Origin: Tremella fuciformis
Lineage: Eukaryota > Basidiomycota > Tremellomycetes > Tremellales > Tremellaceae
DNA: 64,000 bases
Direction: 5' to 3'
NCBI GenBank assembly: GCA_032768795.1
Contig: CP136490.1
Coordinates: 6,138,001 to 6,202,000 of the forward strand
Shown: positions 34,528-48,000 of the stretch, in pieces
Layout: each line of letters begins with the position of its first letter
Position numbering within the stretch: position 1 is the stretch's first letter
Made by a program: the position numbers and the translations under genes
The notes under the pieces: generated by a model
Seen by the model: the letters and a program-made list of their open reading frames with translations, nothing else
Databases searched by the model: none
What the model was told of the DNA's origin: nothing

Positions 34528-36034
34528 CTATCTCCCTTGCTGCTGACCAGCGAGACCCTCTAATCTCTGCTCCAGACCTTTACCCAGACCTTCCCGCTCC
34601 CATTCTCCCTCTAATCCCAGGCCGCCAGTCCGGCCTGCTTCCCAAGACGGTTTGCTCTCGAGCGCTCCAGGTACAGCCGCCGAGCCGCTAATAGGTCCAA
34701 GAGAGGGCATCGGGGGAGGCAGGATGGGCGATCGATTTGTCATGCTCGGCGACACGGTGCCGGGCAGATGATCAGGCGACAAGTTGCCGGAGGTGATTTC
34801 TCCGAGGGGTGTGATAGACGTTGGGACAGAAAGAAGCAGGTCGTTGTATGAGATGAACGAGATGCGACGCTTGTCCTTTGATGGGGTTAGGTGAGGCGGT
34901 ATGGCATTCGGGGGTGTCGGCGGCAGGGCCGGTGATGGCATCTGATACGTCAGCCACAATTCGGTTATTGTCAAAGGCACTGACCTCCTCGGCGATGGGT
35001 GATGTGTTTTCCCGGGCAAGCGGAGTGGATTGCGACATGGGCGAACCATCCGCAAGTTTCTCGCTGGGGCTCTGCGCACTGAACGAACCAGCCCAGGCGC
35101 CCGGTAGCTGAGGACCGGTGCTGACCCTGCCGGGCATAGGGGGTCTGGGCACGCTGGCAGTGGGCGAAGTCGAGCCGGTCTTCATCGGCGGGGGCAGTGC
35201 CATCTGCTGCGCCTGCTGTGCCGAGAGCTGGCCCATGATAGGCGGACTCTGGGCGGGCGAGGCGACAGATGAAGAAGCCCTGGAAGCGACGCTGATGGGA
35301 CTGGGCGAGCGGGAATGGAAGGCCCCAGAGCCGCCTACGAGAGGCAGACCTCCACTACCCGGCCCAGATGAGGTCTTCCGGGGCGACGAGCCGATCTGAT
35401 GCAGGCTAGCACTGGACTGACGAGCCATTGAGACACCCATGCCCGCTGCGGGAGCCTCGATCTCCAGCCCGTCGAGGTTGCCTCGAGAGCGGGCGGAGAG
35501 CGCCTCTACAGCATCGTCCAGAACCGCGGGCACGGTGTGATCGAGCGCCGAGCCATGCGACAAGTGCGAGAGGCGAGACGACTTGTGATGGAGGGTATGG
35601 GGCTGGACGGGATTAGGGTTGAGGCTGAGCGAGGCGACTGCGGGGAGCTCGATGTCGCGCTCAAAGATGGCAGAGGTGGACGAGTGGATGCTCGCAGCAG
35701 GCGAGGCGGGCCGCGAGTGATGGTGGGGATGAGGCATGTGTGGTGAGGTGGACGACGTGTGAGTCTGAGCGGGAGGAGAGGTGGGATGTTTCGGGATCGG
35801 CTGGAGGAGGGTGGGTCCCGAGCTATCGAGGACGATGGAGGACGGTCGAGGTTCTGGACCGCGCGTAGGCGAAGCGGCGCGGGAGGCGCTGGGCGAGTGG
35901 TGTGCCCGGGATGGCGTGCGCGTGCCGCGTCGACTCGAGACGGCTGGCGAGGGTTCGCGCGGGTCGTCTTCCGGTCGAGGGGGAGGGAGGTCGACCGGGG
36001 CTGTTTCAGTGAGCCTAGAACGACAGGAGCCCAT
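34528..36034 (-). CDS. Disordered Ser/Pro-rich protein with N-myristoylation signature
   Basis: About 490 residues in two exons. From ATG 36034 the protein begins MGSCRSRLTETAP. Gly2, Ser6 and Arg7 fit the N-myristoyltransferase consensus, and Cys4 could be palmitoylated. The body is low complexity (Ser, Pro, His, Ala). An intron 34943-34985 (donor GTCAGT, acceptor GTATCAG, about 43 bases) joins ...SPIAEE to MPSPALPPTPPNAIPPHLTP. The most ordered-looking segment follows: SKDKRRISFISYNDLLLSVP. The C-terminus is Gly/Glu-rich (LGLEGEWEREGLGKGLEQRL). No catalytic domain. A plasma-membrane-tethered scaffold or regulator is an inference only. Confidence 0.7.
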
Positions 36035-36744
36035 CTCGCTGCAGCAGAGCGGAAACGGTGGGAGAAGGAGAGGGATGGGAACTCACCAAGGTGTGCGCCT
36101 GGGGGTATAAGTGTCATATTGGCCAGGGGTGTGATGGGGAGAGGGAAGGGGAAGAAACGAGGCCAAGGGTCCTCTGACGTCTAAGAGGGAGGCGGTGGAG
36201 TGCGCGGTCGAGCGGTGACAGGCGAGTCACGCGTCCAGCTGTCCACGAGGCGATGACGGCCCAACGTGGCCAGACCACACCGAATGGAAGTCAAGTGCAG
36301 ATGAATGTATGTGGCAAGAAGACGGGTGGCGATGGGGGTGATGAGAAGGGTGATGTGCGTCGGAAGAAGGTCTCAAGATCACCCCCCGTTCTAGGCCAAA
36401 GGCGTGATTCTTGATTCTTCGGTCACGAGACGTTTCTCACCTCCGATGCGAGCCTTCGGAGGCAGTGTCCCCCGGGATATCGGGCTGTCCGGGGTGCGAG
36501 GTGTGTTCTGCAAAGTACAGGTATTGAGAGGCGTCGGTGGTGATGACGACGGAAGGGGGATTGATTGGGTGGTGAGTGAGGGTGGCGCCAAAGTTAGAGT
36601 GTCTCTCATCTGCGCCGCATGTTGTCAATTGCCGGCGGATCGAAAGGGCGGGATCAATTTCTTCCCCCTACCACCCTCCGAGTCCGACAGTGACGGATTG
36701 ACGATCCGAGCAGCGAATTTCACTGCCAACTGCAAAGCATCGCC
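36035..36744. promoter_or_regulatory. Divergent promoter region
   Basis: 710 bases between the divergent MGSC-protein and uS17m genes. A short minus-strand exon-like segment (MTLIPPGAHLG, 36117 downwards) followed by GTGAGT could be a 5' exon, but joining it to the main frame breaks phase. No gene supported. Confidence 0.4.
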
Positions 36745-37137
36745 ATGCCCAACATCGTCTCGGGGGTCGTCACGCGCACAGGGCGCATGAGCAAAACCAT
36801 CACCGTCTCTGTTAAGCGACACATCGAGCATCCCAAGCTGCTCAAGGCCGGTCCTTTGGCATGACTCCCCAGGCAATACTGACGAGCAGCAAATGACACG
36901 GACGACAAATTACATGGTGCACGACGAGGCAGAACGTGGGTATCGTCACACGCGAGGAGAAAGTGCTGATGGGTAGTCGCGAGAGAAGGCGACCGGGTCC
37001 GGATCATACATGGGAAGCCGTTCAGCAAGAGGAAACACCACTCATTGCTCGAGATCCTCCCTCCTCACTCGAGAGGGGCGTCCGTGAGCCGAGTGATGGA
37101 AGAGCTGGAGAAAGAGAGCGCACAAGAGGTCAGATGA
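36745..37137 (+). CDS. MRPS17: Mitochondrial small-subunit ribosomal protein uS17m
   Basis: uS17 family, binds 16S-type rRNA early in small-subunit assembly. The first exon starts MPNIVSGVVTRTGRMSKTIT and runs to HIEHPKLLK. The next reads MTRTTNYMVHDEAE and the last EGDRVRIIHGKPFSKRKHHS. These match the uS17 pattern GxV...MxKTxxVxVxR...HPxxKK...HDExxxxxxGDxVxIxxxxPxSKxK. Joining exon 1 to exon 2 in frame needs a 43-base intron 36847-36889 with a GC donor; the only GT alternative would leave a 22-base intron. The second intron has donor GTGGGT near 36938. A charged C-terminal extension (VMEELEKESAQEVR) ends at TGA 37135-37137. The first residues could serve as a weak mitochondrial signal. Confidence 0.85.
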
Positions 37138-37265
37138 AAAGGAGGATAGGGGTCAGGGGCGGAAAGGGCGGAGCTGCATACCTATCACATCGCATTGTAT
37201 GTACAACCACCATCACGAATATCATCATGCCATACTGCTCCTCGTCTGGTCGGAGAGGCGCATGA

Positions 37266-37640
37266 CTACTCAAACATACCGGTGATGGCTTTCCGCACAT
37301 TCGATCGACCCGGCTTCATCTGGTTCTTGCACGCCGCCTCGGACATTCCGGTCTGGCCTCAGCGTGACGTCGAAGGGAGGCGAGGGGAACGCACCTCATC
37401 TGCAAGAGCTTTCCAGTCCATATTCTTGATTCCCGTCTCTACGAGCCTCGTCACCAAGGCCGACTTGGACGTGTTGTCCCAGGGCCGAGCGCTGCCGGCT
37501 GCGGAAGGAGTGCTGGGGCTTTTCTTCGGAGTCGTCTTGGCGTTGCTTGACTTGGCTTTCTTCGGGGTGGACGGTGTGTCGGCAGCAGAGTCTTGGACTT
37601 CAGGTTTCGGTTCTTCATCGAGCTCTCGTTTCGTCGGCAT
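37266..37640 (-). CDS. Small nuclear protein with SANT/Myb-like helix-turn-helix
   Basis: Starts at 37640 (MPTKRELDEEPKPEVQDSAA) with a Lys/Pro/Ser-rich tail resembling a nuclear localisation region (TPKKAKSSNAKTTPKKSP). The folded part is PWDNTSKSALVTRLVETGIK then NMDWKALADE. After an intron (donor GTGCGT) it continues TGMSEAACKNQMKPGRSNVR, ending at FE. The pattern W...AL...V...G.DWK.LA...G....CKNQ fits a single Myb/SANT repeat, about 110 residues in total. Similar small basidiomycete proteins are known only as predicted DNA-binding; the target is unknown. Confidence 0.7.
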
Positions 37641-37898
37641 CGTGGTCTAGGCTGACGTGAACGATTGGTGAACGTGGATGCGGTTCCAACTGGAACACGA
37701 TCGTACAGGAGTAAGAATTTGGCGTCATGAGGATCACGTCCAGCTACTTCCCGTTGCCATGACAACCAATTTTTCTCGGATCCATCCTGCCGCGCAACAT
37801 ATGCAAGGGATACATGAATGTGATACTTGGATACAACATCTCTGCCCTATATGCTTACAGAAAAAAAATGCTCCAGTTGTACTGGTCGGCCTCACATC

Positions 37899-40800
37899 TT
37901 ACCGTCCCGCACCCAGACGAATCTTGAATGACATCCCAGGCGTCTGCTCTCCTCCCCCTCCGGTCGGCGGGGCACCGAAATACTCGAACCCAGGTGTAGC
38001 CGCCTGAGGCGTGCTTGCCACTGGCGAAGGGGCGAGGGAAGACGATTTGAACATGGGGCAGTTGCGATTGGCCTCTGACAGGTTAGCCGGCCCTATCAGA
38101 CCGACGATTAAACCCACTGGTATGACCGATTTGCCCGCAGGCCCCGCACTTCCGCTTGCCTTCGATGTCCCCATCCACCGGCTCGAGCTCTTTGGCAGAG
38201 TACTTCTTCCTCGCCATGCGGCGCTGTTGATTCTTCTTGAGCCTTTCGAGCTCACGCTGCAGCCTACAAAGGTCAGACGCTTCTGATTGTCTCCATATGG
38301 AACTCACGCTGTCCTTCTCAGCTCATCTTCCGCCGCATCCCCAGTCGAGCGCAGATTCTCCGCTTTGCGCTGGTACTCCGACAGCTTGCGATCCTCTATG
38401 CGTCGCAAGTACGATTGGATGACTTGAGGATCTCGGACAATCTCGTAGTGGGTCTTGCCTTTGATCTGAATCGTCAGCTTCTGCTCTTCGATTCGGTAGA
38501 TACTACCAGCTTACCACTCGTTTGATTCGCATCACTCTCCCTGCAACAGGGTTGTTGCCGGTGAACGTACTGTCATCCGCCGAGAATGCGGACGGACTCA
38601 TGTCCCTCGCCGGACTATCGGCAAACATGGGCGTTGCTGTCATTGAATCACCCCTCGAGAACCCTCGACGGGTCTCTGTCTTGACAAAGCGTGGGCCAAA
38701 CCCGGTTGGGTGGGACGTATGCGCGCTATTGCGGGCTTCATCTTCTTGCGAGAGGCTGGGCGGGGAGGGATTGGATAAAGCAGACCACTGCAAATCCCAG
38801 ACCCGGCGTTTCTCCTCCTCATATATCCGTCCTTGCTCTGCGTTCGAGATCTTCGCAACGGCGCCTGAGGGGGCATTACGCTGGGCCTCGACTGCAAGTC
38901 AGCTTCAGTGGGAGAACACGTTTTTATCAGGACTGACGTCGCCGACCCTGCTCCGTCTCCCCCTTCCGTAAAAAGTAGCTCTTCATGTTGGTTTTCAGGA
39001 AGCTGAATCCTTCTCCGCGGCCGGTTGGGTCGCCCTCGCCATGCACCACCAGCCAGGCTTTCTGCGCCTCGGCTTTCTTGTAATTGAGAGTGGTGAACCA
39101 GACAGCGAGCTGCTGCTCAATGTCCATGCCAGTATCGTCATCAAATTCCTCATTGGCATTCCCTTCGGCCGTCTTGGTGTATCCGGCATCATACAGGTGT
39201 CGCTGGCCAGCAAGCATAGCCTCGAACAGCATCGCCGCTTCGGGTGTGCACTTCTCCTGGACCACTTTGCGATCTTTCGGAAAGTCATAGGTCGGACTCA
39301 GCATCCAGTGACCTTGGCGATCACCTGTCTCGCCACGGGCATATTCGAGGAATTCCTGATACATCAGATGAGGTTCACAGACTGCACTACTAGACGCACA
39401 TTGCCCTTGATATTCAGCCTTTGACGTATTTTGAGTTCGGTCTGATCTGGGAAGTACTTGATGAGCTTGCTCAACTTGATGCGACCATTCTTGCTCCTAT
39501 TCAGCAGCAGCCAGGCGACGATCTGGAGTCGCAATTTGGCGGTGTTGGTGTTCTTTCGAGCGTGCGGTCCAGGCACCTCGGACTCATTGGGCACAGTCTG
39601 ACCGACAGTATACAGATGGCTGATTGGTCTGAGATAATAGGTCGAGTGTCCGTTAATCGTTTGTCTGGTGATTAGTGGGAAACGAGAATGGCAAGTAGGG
39701 GTAGCTCACCGTATCATCAAGAAATCTGTTGTCTCGGGCTGATGCTTGAATATCGGAGCTCGAATGAGGTTGTTGTGAATGATCTGCGTGACCTGACCAC
39801 GGTCCACGTAGCCGAGGAGGAAGGGTTCGGCGTCACCGACATTGAGAATTGAGGGCTGACCCAAGTCGAGCTGCCTGATAAGTAACGGCGACCGACAGCC
39901 TGCAAAGACATTCACCTTTGGCACATGTTCGTCTTTGTCATCCTTTTTCCGATAGTAGTTGACTATAGTCGTGCCCATGCCATAGCCGCTCATGATTGGG
40001 GGATACTCTTCCTGTCGAGGTTCAGCATGGTCCAGACTCACATGTTGCGGAAACTGACTGAAAACTCCAACAAGACGAATGGACCCTTCTCGGTCATGGT
40101 GAGATCCTTGGTCGATTTGAACCTCTCCGATGGATCTGCCAACATCTGCTTCTTCTTCGAGCTGACAGAAGCACTGTGGTTTGATTTGAGTTTGGAGAAG
40201 CTAAGAGACACGCCAACTGGAAACTGTAGCGCTGGTCGTCGCCAAGCTCGTGCTTCGGCCTTGGATAAAGTGGTCTTATACTGTTCATCAGTGACGAGTA
40301 GTGTCGTCAGGAAACCAAGACTCACCCAAGGCATCTGCAGGATCTTCGCAGGATATGCGTGAAACACTTCTATCGCGCCAAATGTCTGCCTGATTCGGAA
40401 TCTCGCCTCTCTCGAATGTTCGTACAGATGATCGTTTGATATGTTGAATGGGTCGAGCTTCGCTTTGCCTTGCAGAAGAGACGATCTCGGACGTTCCTCG
40501 ACCACTTCGTCATCACTCTCTACCAGGTCGGGCGAAATTCGGCGAGCGTCCCAAATGATTTCCTTCATCCAATCACCAGAGTTGAGAGCTTCATTGAGAG
40601 GCTCAAGAGCATCAGACGGCCGTTTAGATGTTGGACGATCAAGAGAAAACATGATGATATCTTTCTCCCAGTTGGCAAGGTCGAGTGGTCGTCCGTGAAG
40701 ATCCGAGCTTCCGTCCATAAAGGCCGCAATGGAGTTTGACAGGTCGATGTCCGCCGGTGGTATCGATAAAAGTGCTCGTTTGCGCGCTTTGGCTGCCTTC

Positions 40801-41496
40801 ACCCATGCCTTATCGAAGTTTGCGCCGATTTTTGTGGAATATCGAGGTGCGCCGGGTCGGTCCAGCTCGATATCAGGCAGTCCCGGCTGTTGAAAGAGGT
40901 TGCTAGGGTCTGCGGGCGCAGGCGCGACAGTTAACGCGACTAGGGCAATCAGTTTAATACTACCATGTACGACGTGTGAACGTACATGGCCCACTTGGCT
41001 CAATTCGCCGCCGCTTGTTCCTCCCTAACAGAAGCTGATGAGCCTTGGTCATTGCCGGGGTCTCGAAGAACACCTCGGACATCTTCAAGATTTTGCCCTG
41101 GGCGAAATCCGGCCAGATGCGCTGGACTGTGTCGAGCTCTTCGGCGGCTTGCTGCTCGCGAGTCTTGCTGGGTGTCTTGGCTTTGACCGCCAGCTCCCTC
41201 TGCATCTCCATTGCCTTCCTTACATACCGCTCCTCCATCGCGCGGTTTCGCGCCTCCTGCTGCCTTCTCCGCTCCGCTTCGCCCTCGCCCTCACCCGGCA
41301 GATCCGCATCCAGCTCATCGTCCATATACTTGGCATTCTCATCGTCCGAGGCGTCAAGTTCAGCGTAAGCCGAGTTGGATCCGCTCGCGCCGCCCAACAA
41401 GTTGCCGAGCGAGGACGTGTCTATGCCGGACTGGGCCAGTATGCGACCGAGGCCGAAGGAGGAGACGTTGCCAATGTCATCATCCTCGACGTCCAT
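37899..41496 (-). CDS. TAF1: TFIID subunit TAF1
   Basis: Largest TFIID subunit, core of promoter recognition. Start 41496 (MDVEDDDIGNVSSFGLGRIL). Acidic N-terminus, then KMSEVFFETPAMTKAHQLLL. The TAF1 core domain (DUF3591) runs from about 40.9 to 38.9 kb: DIELDRPGAPRYSTKIGANF, LANWEKDIIMFSLDRP, YPPIMSGYGMGTTIVNYYRK, FLLGYVDRGQVTQIIHNNLI and the winged-helix region RLQIVAWLLLNRSKNGRIKL. The C-terminal part has a coiled coil (LQRELERLKKNQQRRMARKK) and the TAF1 zinc knuckle CGACGQIGH completed by NRNCP after an intron. It stops at 37899. No bromodomain is present, as usual in fungi. Many short introns. Confidence 0.93.
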
Positions 41497-42052
41497 GGCG
41501 AGAGTGGTCTTCGCCGAGGGGTCAAGGAGGAGCCATTGACATGGAAGATCACACAAAGTCGAGCACACTGAAAGGTCTCACAGGTGGCCAGCATGCGTGA
41601 TCAAATAGGCGCATGTGATGGAACCTTTTCTATGCTCATACGCCTATCTAAACCCCGATTTGCCACTGACCGGCGGCGTGCCTGACCTGAGTTGGTCGTC
41701 CGATTCCCGTGTCGATGATGATGTCTTCTTGGTCAGGCCCTGAGCACACGCTGATAACGTCACCACGTCTTTTGCGTTTGAACAGTGCAAGCAGAGCAAA
41801 AGCATTCGTCATGGACATGGGTGAACAACGAGGTCGACAGAGACAACGACAACGAGCACACGAGAATCGATAGACACGAGGTCTCACTCTCAACCTCGTT
41901 CACTTGGCTCCACCTTCCTACTTGGTCGCACCGATTGCCTCTGAGACATCGACCACGGCCGTCACGAGTCTCGCCGACAGTCACGTCTACCCTACAAAGG
42001 GGGCAGCACCCCCTTGACCTAGCTAGCTATTATACCCCTCGCTATACTCGCC
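41497..42052. promoter_or_regulatory. Divergent promoter region TAF1 / ATG26
   Basis: 556 bases between divergent starts; pyrimidine-rich on the plus strand near 41880-42050. No gene supported. Confidence 0.4.
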
Positions 42053-45000
42053 ATGGTGACGCCACCGTCAGAGCCGGCCTCGGGGGAGGCTCATCCAATT
42101 GACTCAACTCCCATGCCGCCTTTCCCACCGAAAGGCACAGCCCCAGATAATCGCGACTTGCCTCATCCCAACGCTGAAAAGTTCATCAATGCCGCCGCCA
42201 AGCACACGTTCCCCGATCGCAGCAATGCTTCGTCAACGCCTGGCGATGCCGAATTAGAGCCCAAGGAGAAACACGAGGGCCTGCGTGATGATGACGAGGA
42301 CGCCGGAGCACGCGAGGGAAGGGAGGAGGAACCCATCATTGATGGCACGCCACTCGACGAGATGCAGACTCCCATGCTCGAGCATCCACCTTCACTCACT
42401 CGAGTCGACCCGTCCACCCTATCCGCGGATATGCGAAGCCTCCATGTCGGCGTTCAGAAACGCATGAACAGCGCATCCACCATCAGAGCCTCGGAGCCCG
42501 TGATCGAGGAGACCGTAGACGAGTACGAGGATGACGGAGGAGATGATGCGGACGATGAAGCCGTGGACGAGGTCGCTGCACTCGGTCGTTGGACCAAGGG
42601 GCGCGAAAAGAGGCCTTCTCTGGCAGATACTAGAGATTTTGCATCGGTGAGTCGCGTGTCATCTCATGCTGTGGGGCTTGGCGCGAGCTGTGCATGATGT
42701 GGGCAGTGTCTCGGGCATGCCGGCCTTGGTGAACACAAGCTGCTGGCAGTGGATTCTGCCATACGCCTTACCCCACTCACTTCCACTGGCCACCGAGACA
42801 CACCTCCTTTCAATCTCCCATTCGTCTCGTCTCCTCATTGCCATCCCTTCACCCCGGTACCCGTCGGTCGAGAAAGTCGGACCAGTGAACGACGTATGCT
42901 GACGCCTGTGTCCTCCTTCTACACACTCGCTTGCCACGCCGGCCCCTTTGCTCATCACGGCTACCGACTTGAACCCACCATGAATACCACTTGATCGGCC
43001 ACTCGCCTTGCCGGTCCACTCGCTCACGCATCACTGCCCCCGGGACCTGATGGGCACCGGCGATGCATGTACCGCACTTGCACTTCGGCCAAAAGGTTCG
43101 CATGGGAGCTTCGGCACTAGTATCGGCACTCAACGCCCTGCCGTGGGATGACGATGACAGTGGTTCGTCAACTTCCAGTGGCGACGACGAGCCTTCGTCC
43201 AGCAAGGTACAGCCCAGGGGCCGGATGTCGGCGTCAGTAGTGCACGGCACATCGGCGAGGCCCAAAGGTGCGTGGTACTCATCGTTTGACCGTGCGACCA
43301 TCAGAAGATCTTTGCCACCGGTTCGGAAGCATTGCAACTGACTCTCAGCATCTCGCATGCACTCCTCCCTGCACACCATCAGGCCATTGGCGCAAGTCGC
43401 CGGCGAGACGGACCAGATGCTTCAGCCACCTTCTGCTTCCAATATCAGACCGCCACTCGATGTTGGTGGGCCGCATGGAAGTCATGTACACCCCGACTTG
43501 CGCTTCCCTTTCCGTGCCAACACCATTGCAAGAAGAGCTCGTTCTCCCGGTCAAGAGGAACTGTCTTATCAATTTGCGTCATTTGATCAAGCGCGAAGCT
43601 GCTCTCCTCATGAGGCTACGGGGGTGCCTCCACCTCAAACCGCTGTCCAGGCTGAGCGGCGCAGGAAGGCGAGCGATAGCCTAGTCACGCCTTCAGACAT
43701 CCCAGTGGAGAAGCTAGTATCGGACCGTCTTGCCAAGGAGGAAGAGGCGGGGGAGAGAGAAGAGGATGTCGAGATGCTACAGACCGCGGTGGAGACTGGC
43801 ATGCCTGTGGAGGAGCAGGAGGCTGTTTTGGAGGCCGTTGACAGTCACAAAGACTCAAGGCATGACCTGAATGTCGAGACTGCCCTTCGGGAACGACCAG
43901 AGGACGAAGGAGTAGTCGAGCCCATTCAGCCTAACCCGCAAGAGAGGAAACGAGTCAGACGCGAGATGCTTGCCGGTCGTTTGCAGGAAGTCTTCGGATT
44001 GGAGCAAAGAGAAGAGGTCATCGAGGAGATGCGATGCTGGCTGTTGCGCAGCGTCAGTGAGTAGAATGTACTCAACGCCACGACGAGCGTGTCCGCTAAT
44101 ATAGTAGTGCTCAAAGGTTACATGTATCTCACTCGCAAGCACATCTGCTTCTTCGCCCACATGCCAGACAAGGAGGTCAGGGGTTTCATTCTTCGACAGG
44201 CAGCGCGAGACTGACACGCAGAACCTGATTGTGAAGACAGGGCCGCTTTACAAGAAAGCGTCCAGGACGAAACTCAACAGCAAATTCTGGGTCATCCTCA
44301 AGAATGATGTCTTGTCCTGGTACGAATCGACCTCCGACCCCTACTTCCCCAAAGGTAACGTATCGTTGCAATATGCGTCATCTTGCGACCCAATCGATGA
44401 GACTCGCTTCAAGCTGCGCACCGCTGAGCGCAATTATACCTTCACGGCCGACACCGAGGAAGGGCGAGACTCGTGGATCGACGCAATTCAAAAGGTCATG
44501 TTCAAGACGCAACATGAGGGTGAAAGTGTCAAGCTCATCATACCATTGGAAGTGGTCCTAGAGGTGGAACGCAGCCCCACTCTTGAATTTGCGGAGACCA
44601 TCGAGGTGGGAATCAGGTCTCTTTGCTCACATCGACGGGCTGACGAGACAGATCAGATGCATAGACCCAGACGATCAGATATCAGTAGACAGCTACTTCT
44701 TCGCCTCTTTCCAGGACACGGACCGCACCATCGCCGTGATTTCACGGCTTCTCGATGAGCGCCCATCGCACGAACTGCCCCGAGTCAACTCAGACCTTCC
44801 AGCACAAGTTGCACAAGCAGAAGCTGCTGCAGAGGAGGAAAGGCAAAGACGTTCCTCTGATTCGTCCTCGATTCGGAAATCCCTCACAATGCCAAACGTC
44901 ATCGGCACCGTCATGCGTCCATTTACGAAGAGTTCAGATAAGGTCAACGAGACGTCTGTTGAGCCCAGCAAGACCAGGTTGATCCCCACCATGCCGAGTC

Positions 45001-48000
45001 TGTCCATACCTTTCAGGTCAAGATCAAAGCCTTCCGTGGACAGCTTTGAGACGGTCAAAGACGATGCCCCAAGTCCCGAGTCATTGTCAGAGGAAGAAGA
45101 GGCAGTCGACGGATATCCACCGAGACAGAGCGGTCAGGCGCCAGTCGGCTTCGGGGAGAATGAAAAGGGTTGGACCCCCAGCTGGATCAAGAAGCCTGCT
45201 ACGAAGATCTTTGGGTCATCCCCTTCCTCGTGGTCGTTGTCTGGCCGATCTCCGCCCGATCGAGGAATGGCATCCTCCAATGCCTCTCTGCCACGGACCC
45301 GATCGCGTCGGATCAAGCGACCATCTGTGACCGAAGTTGTCGAACCTGCTATTCCTTCCGAGCGCTGGCAAGGTGAAAGCACGTCTGAAGACGACGATCA
45401 CCCCAAAGGCAGACCGAGAAGCGATTCTCAGGGCGCCCGGCTTTCGTTCTCATCCTCGACCTCGCTGGGTAGTAACAGGCATGAGAGGCGACGGTCGGAC
45501 TACTCAATGATGGACCAAAGTGACAGCGCTCGGAGGGAAGACGCGGAAGTCGCGAACAAATTCAGAAGCGTGTTCTCTTTGCCCGACAAGGAAGAGCTGT
45601 TGGACCGTCAGTATAGCGACTCGTTTGATCTTGCATCCACTGATCTCGCAGACTTCCCCGGGTATCTGTATCGCGTTTTGCCCGTGTCTGGCCGCTTCTT
45701 CATCTCAACCAACTACTTCTGCTTCCGCTCGTCGCAGCTGCTCTACAAGACAAAGGTAACTGAGCGACCGATGATGAGCCCCGAAGGCTAACGGTGCAGA
45801 TGATTATCCCACTGCGCGATCTCTATGGGCTGAAGGCTCAGCGAGCTTTCCGTTTCGGCCATTCCGGCTTGATAGTGATCATCAAAGGTCACGAGGAGCT
45901 CTTCTTGGAGTTCTCTTCGTCATCCCGCCGAAAAGCCTGTATAACCCTGCTCGAAGAGAGGATGGAGGAAGTTCGTGTCCGGGGCCAGAAGGGCGAGCCC
46001 GATCAAGCCAAGATCGAAGCCCGTATCATGGAGGACCTTGACGAATCCATACCCGCAGACAAGAGCCCCGACAATGTCCCGCCCATGTCTCCCAGCCCTC
46101 TCTTCGCGTCGACGACATCGACGTTGCTTGAGTTCAAGCCTGCCGAGCCGATGAGGATTACGTGTCTCACAATCGGTAGTCGAGGCGACGTGCAGCCCTA
46201 TATTGCGCTTTGCAAAGGTCTGCAAGCGGAAGGTCACACCACTAGAATCGCGACGCATGGTGAATACAAGGACTGGGTTGAAGGCGTAGGTTTGCGTCAA
46301 CATAGGGGCTCAGAGCTGATAGGGTAGCATGGAATCGAGTTCGCGAGCGTCGGCGGAGACCCTGCTGAGCTCATGCAGATGTGTGTCGACAACGGCATGT
46401 TCACAATTTCCTTCATGAAAGAGGGATTGCAGAAGGTCGGTGGTCAATGTGATGCGGCATCTCGCAACCCCATACTGAGTCCAGTTCCGCGGATGGCTAG
46501 ACGATCTTCTCAACTCTTCCTGGGAGGCTTGTCAGAACACTGACCTTCTTATCGAATCTCCGAGCGCTATGGGCGGTATTCACATTGCGGAAGCCCTCCG
46601 AATCCCATACTTCCGCGCCTTCACAGTTAGTCTACCTTTGTGGCAAGGAGGTCGTCATTGATCATGCAGATGCCGTGGACGCGTACTCGGGCCTACCCGC
46701 ACGCCTTCGCCGTTCCCGATCATAAGCGTGGGGGTAGCTACAACTACATGACGTACACCATGTTCGATCAGGTCTTCTGGCGTGCGATTAGCGGCCAGGT
46801 CAATCGGTGGAGAAAGAATGTCATGGGCATCGAGTCGACGACATTCGACAAGCTAGAGCAACACAAGGTCCCCTTCTTGTACAACTTCTCGCCAAGTATC
46901 GTTCCTCCTCCTCTCGACTGGACCGAGTGGATTCACGTCACCGGATACTGGTTCCTCGAGAATGCCGACCAGAGTGCAAAGAAGAAGTGGTCCCCACCTG
47001 AGGGTCTTTTGGATTTCATCGACAACGCGCACAAAGACGGAAAAAAGGTTGTCTACATGTGAGTAGCGTGAAGCTTGCGCTGGCTCAGGCTCATTTGTCT
47101 CACAGTGGCTTTGGTTCGATTGTCGTTTCCGATCCTCAAGAGATGACGCGCTGTGTCGTCGACGCCGTGAAAGAGTCTGGCGTTTGCGCTATCCTGTCGA
47201 AAGGCTGGTCCGACCGAGGAAGCAAAAACTCCAAAGAGACCGGGTACTCGGACGGCGCGGACGGCATCAAGTATCCCCCAGAGATCTTGTGAGCCCATAA
47301 TTCCACATTGCCTGCACACTGCTAACGAACAAGCTCGATAGACTCCATCGATCACACCTGGCTATTCCCCAGGATTGATGCTGCGTGTCACCACGGTGGA
47401 GCTGGCACCTCTGGAGCGTCTTTCCGAGCCGGGATCGTGAGTCAACAGTAAGGAAGTCGCGGCTATGTTGCTGACATCCCAGCCCACCATCATCAAGCCG
47501 TTCTTCGGCGACCAATCCTTCTGGGCCGAGCGAGCAGAATCTCTGAATGTGGGCTCAGCCGTCCGAAAACTGACTGTGGACCACTTGGCCGATGCGCTTG
47601 TCAAAGCTACAAGCGACGAGAAACAGATTGCCAAAGCCAAGGTCGTTGGTGAGATGATTCGAAGGGAGAACGGAGTCGCCAAAGCTATTGAGGCGATCTA
47701 TCGAGACTTGGTAAGCAACTCAGTTCACGAATGCCCGACGACTAACGTTACAGGAATACGCAAAATCTCTCATCAAGCCCGCTCCGGAGAAGAAGCGCGA
47801 TTCCAAAGGTCTCCTTCACCCACTCACACACTCGTCAGACCTCAACATCTTCCGCTCTCGGTCTCGGTCCATCGGCAAGGGCGAGAAAGATCAGAGCAAA
47901 TCGACGCCTACGCTTACGTCCACCTCGCCCGACAGTAGTACAGCCAGTCTTCCGGCCGTTCCCCGTCAGCATAGTCATTTGCAGCACTCATATCCGCCGG

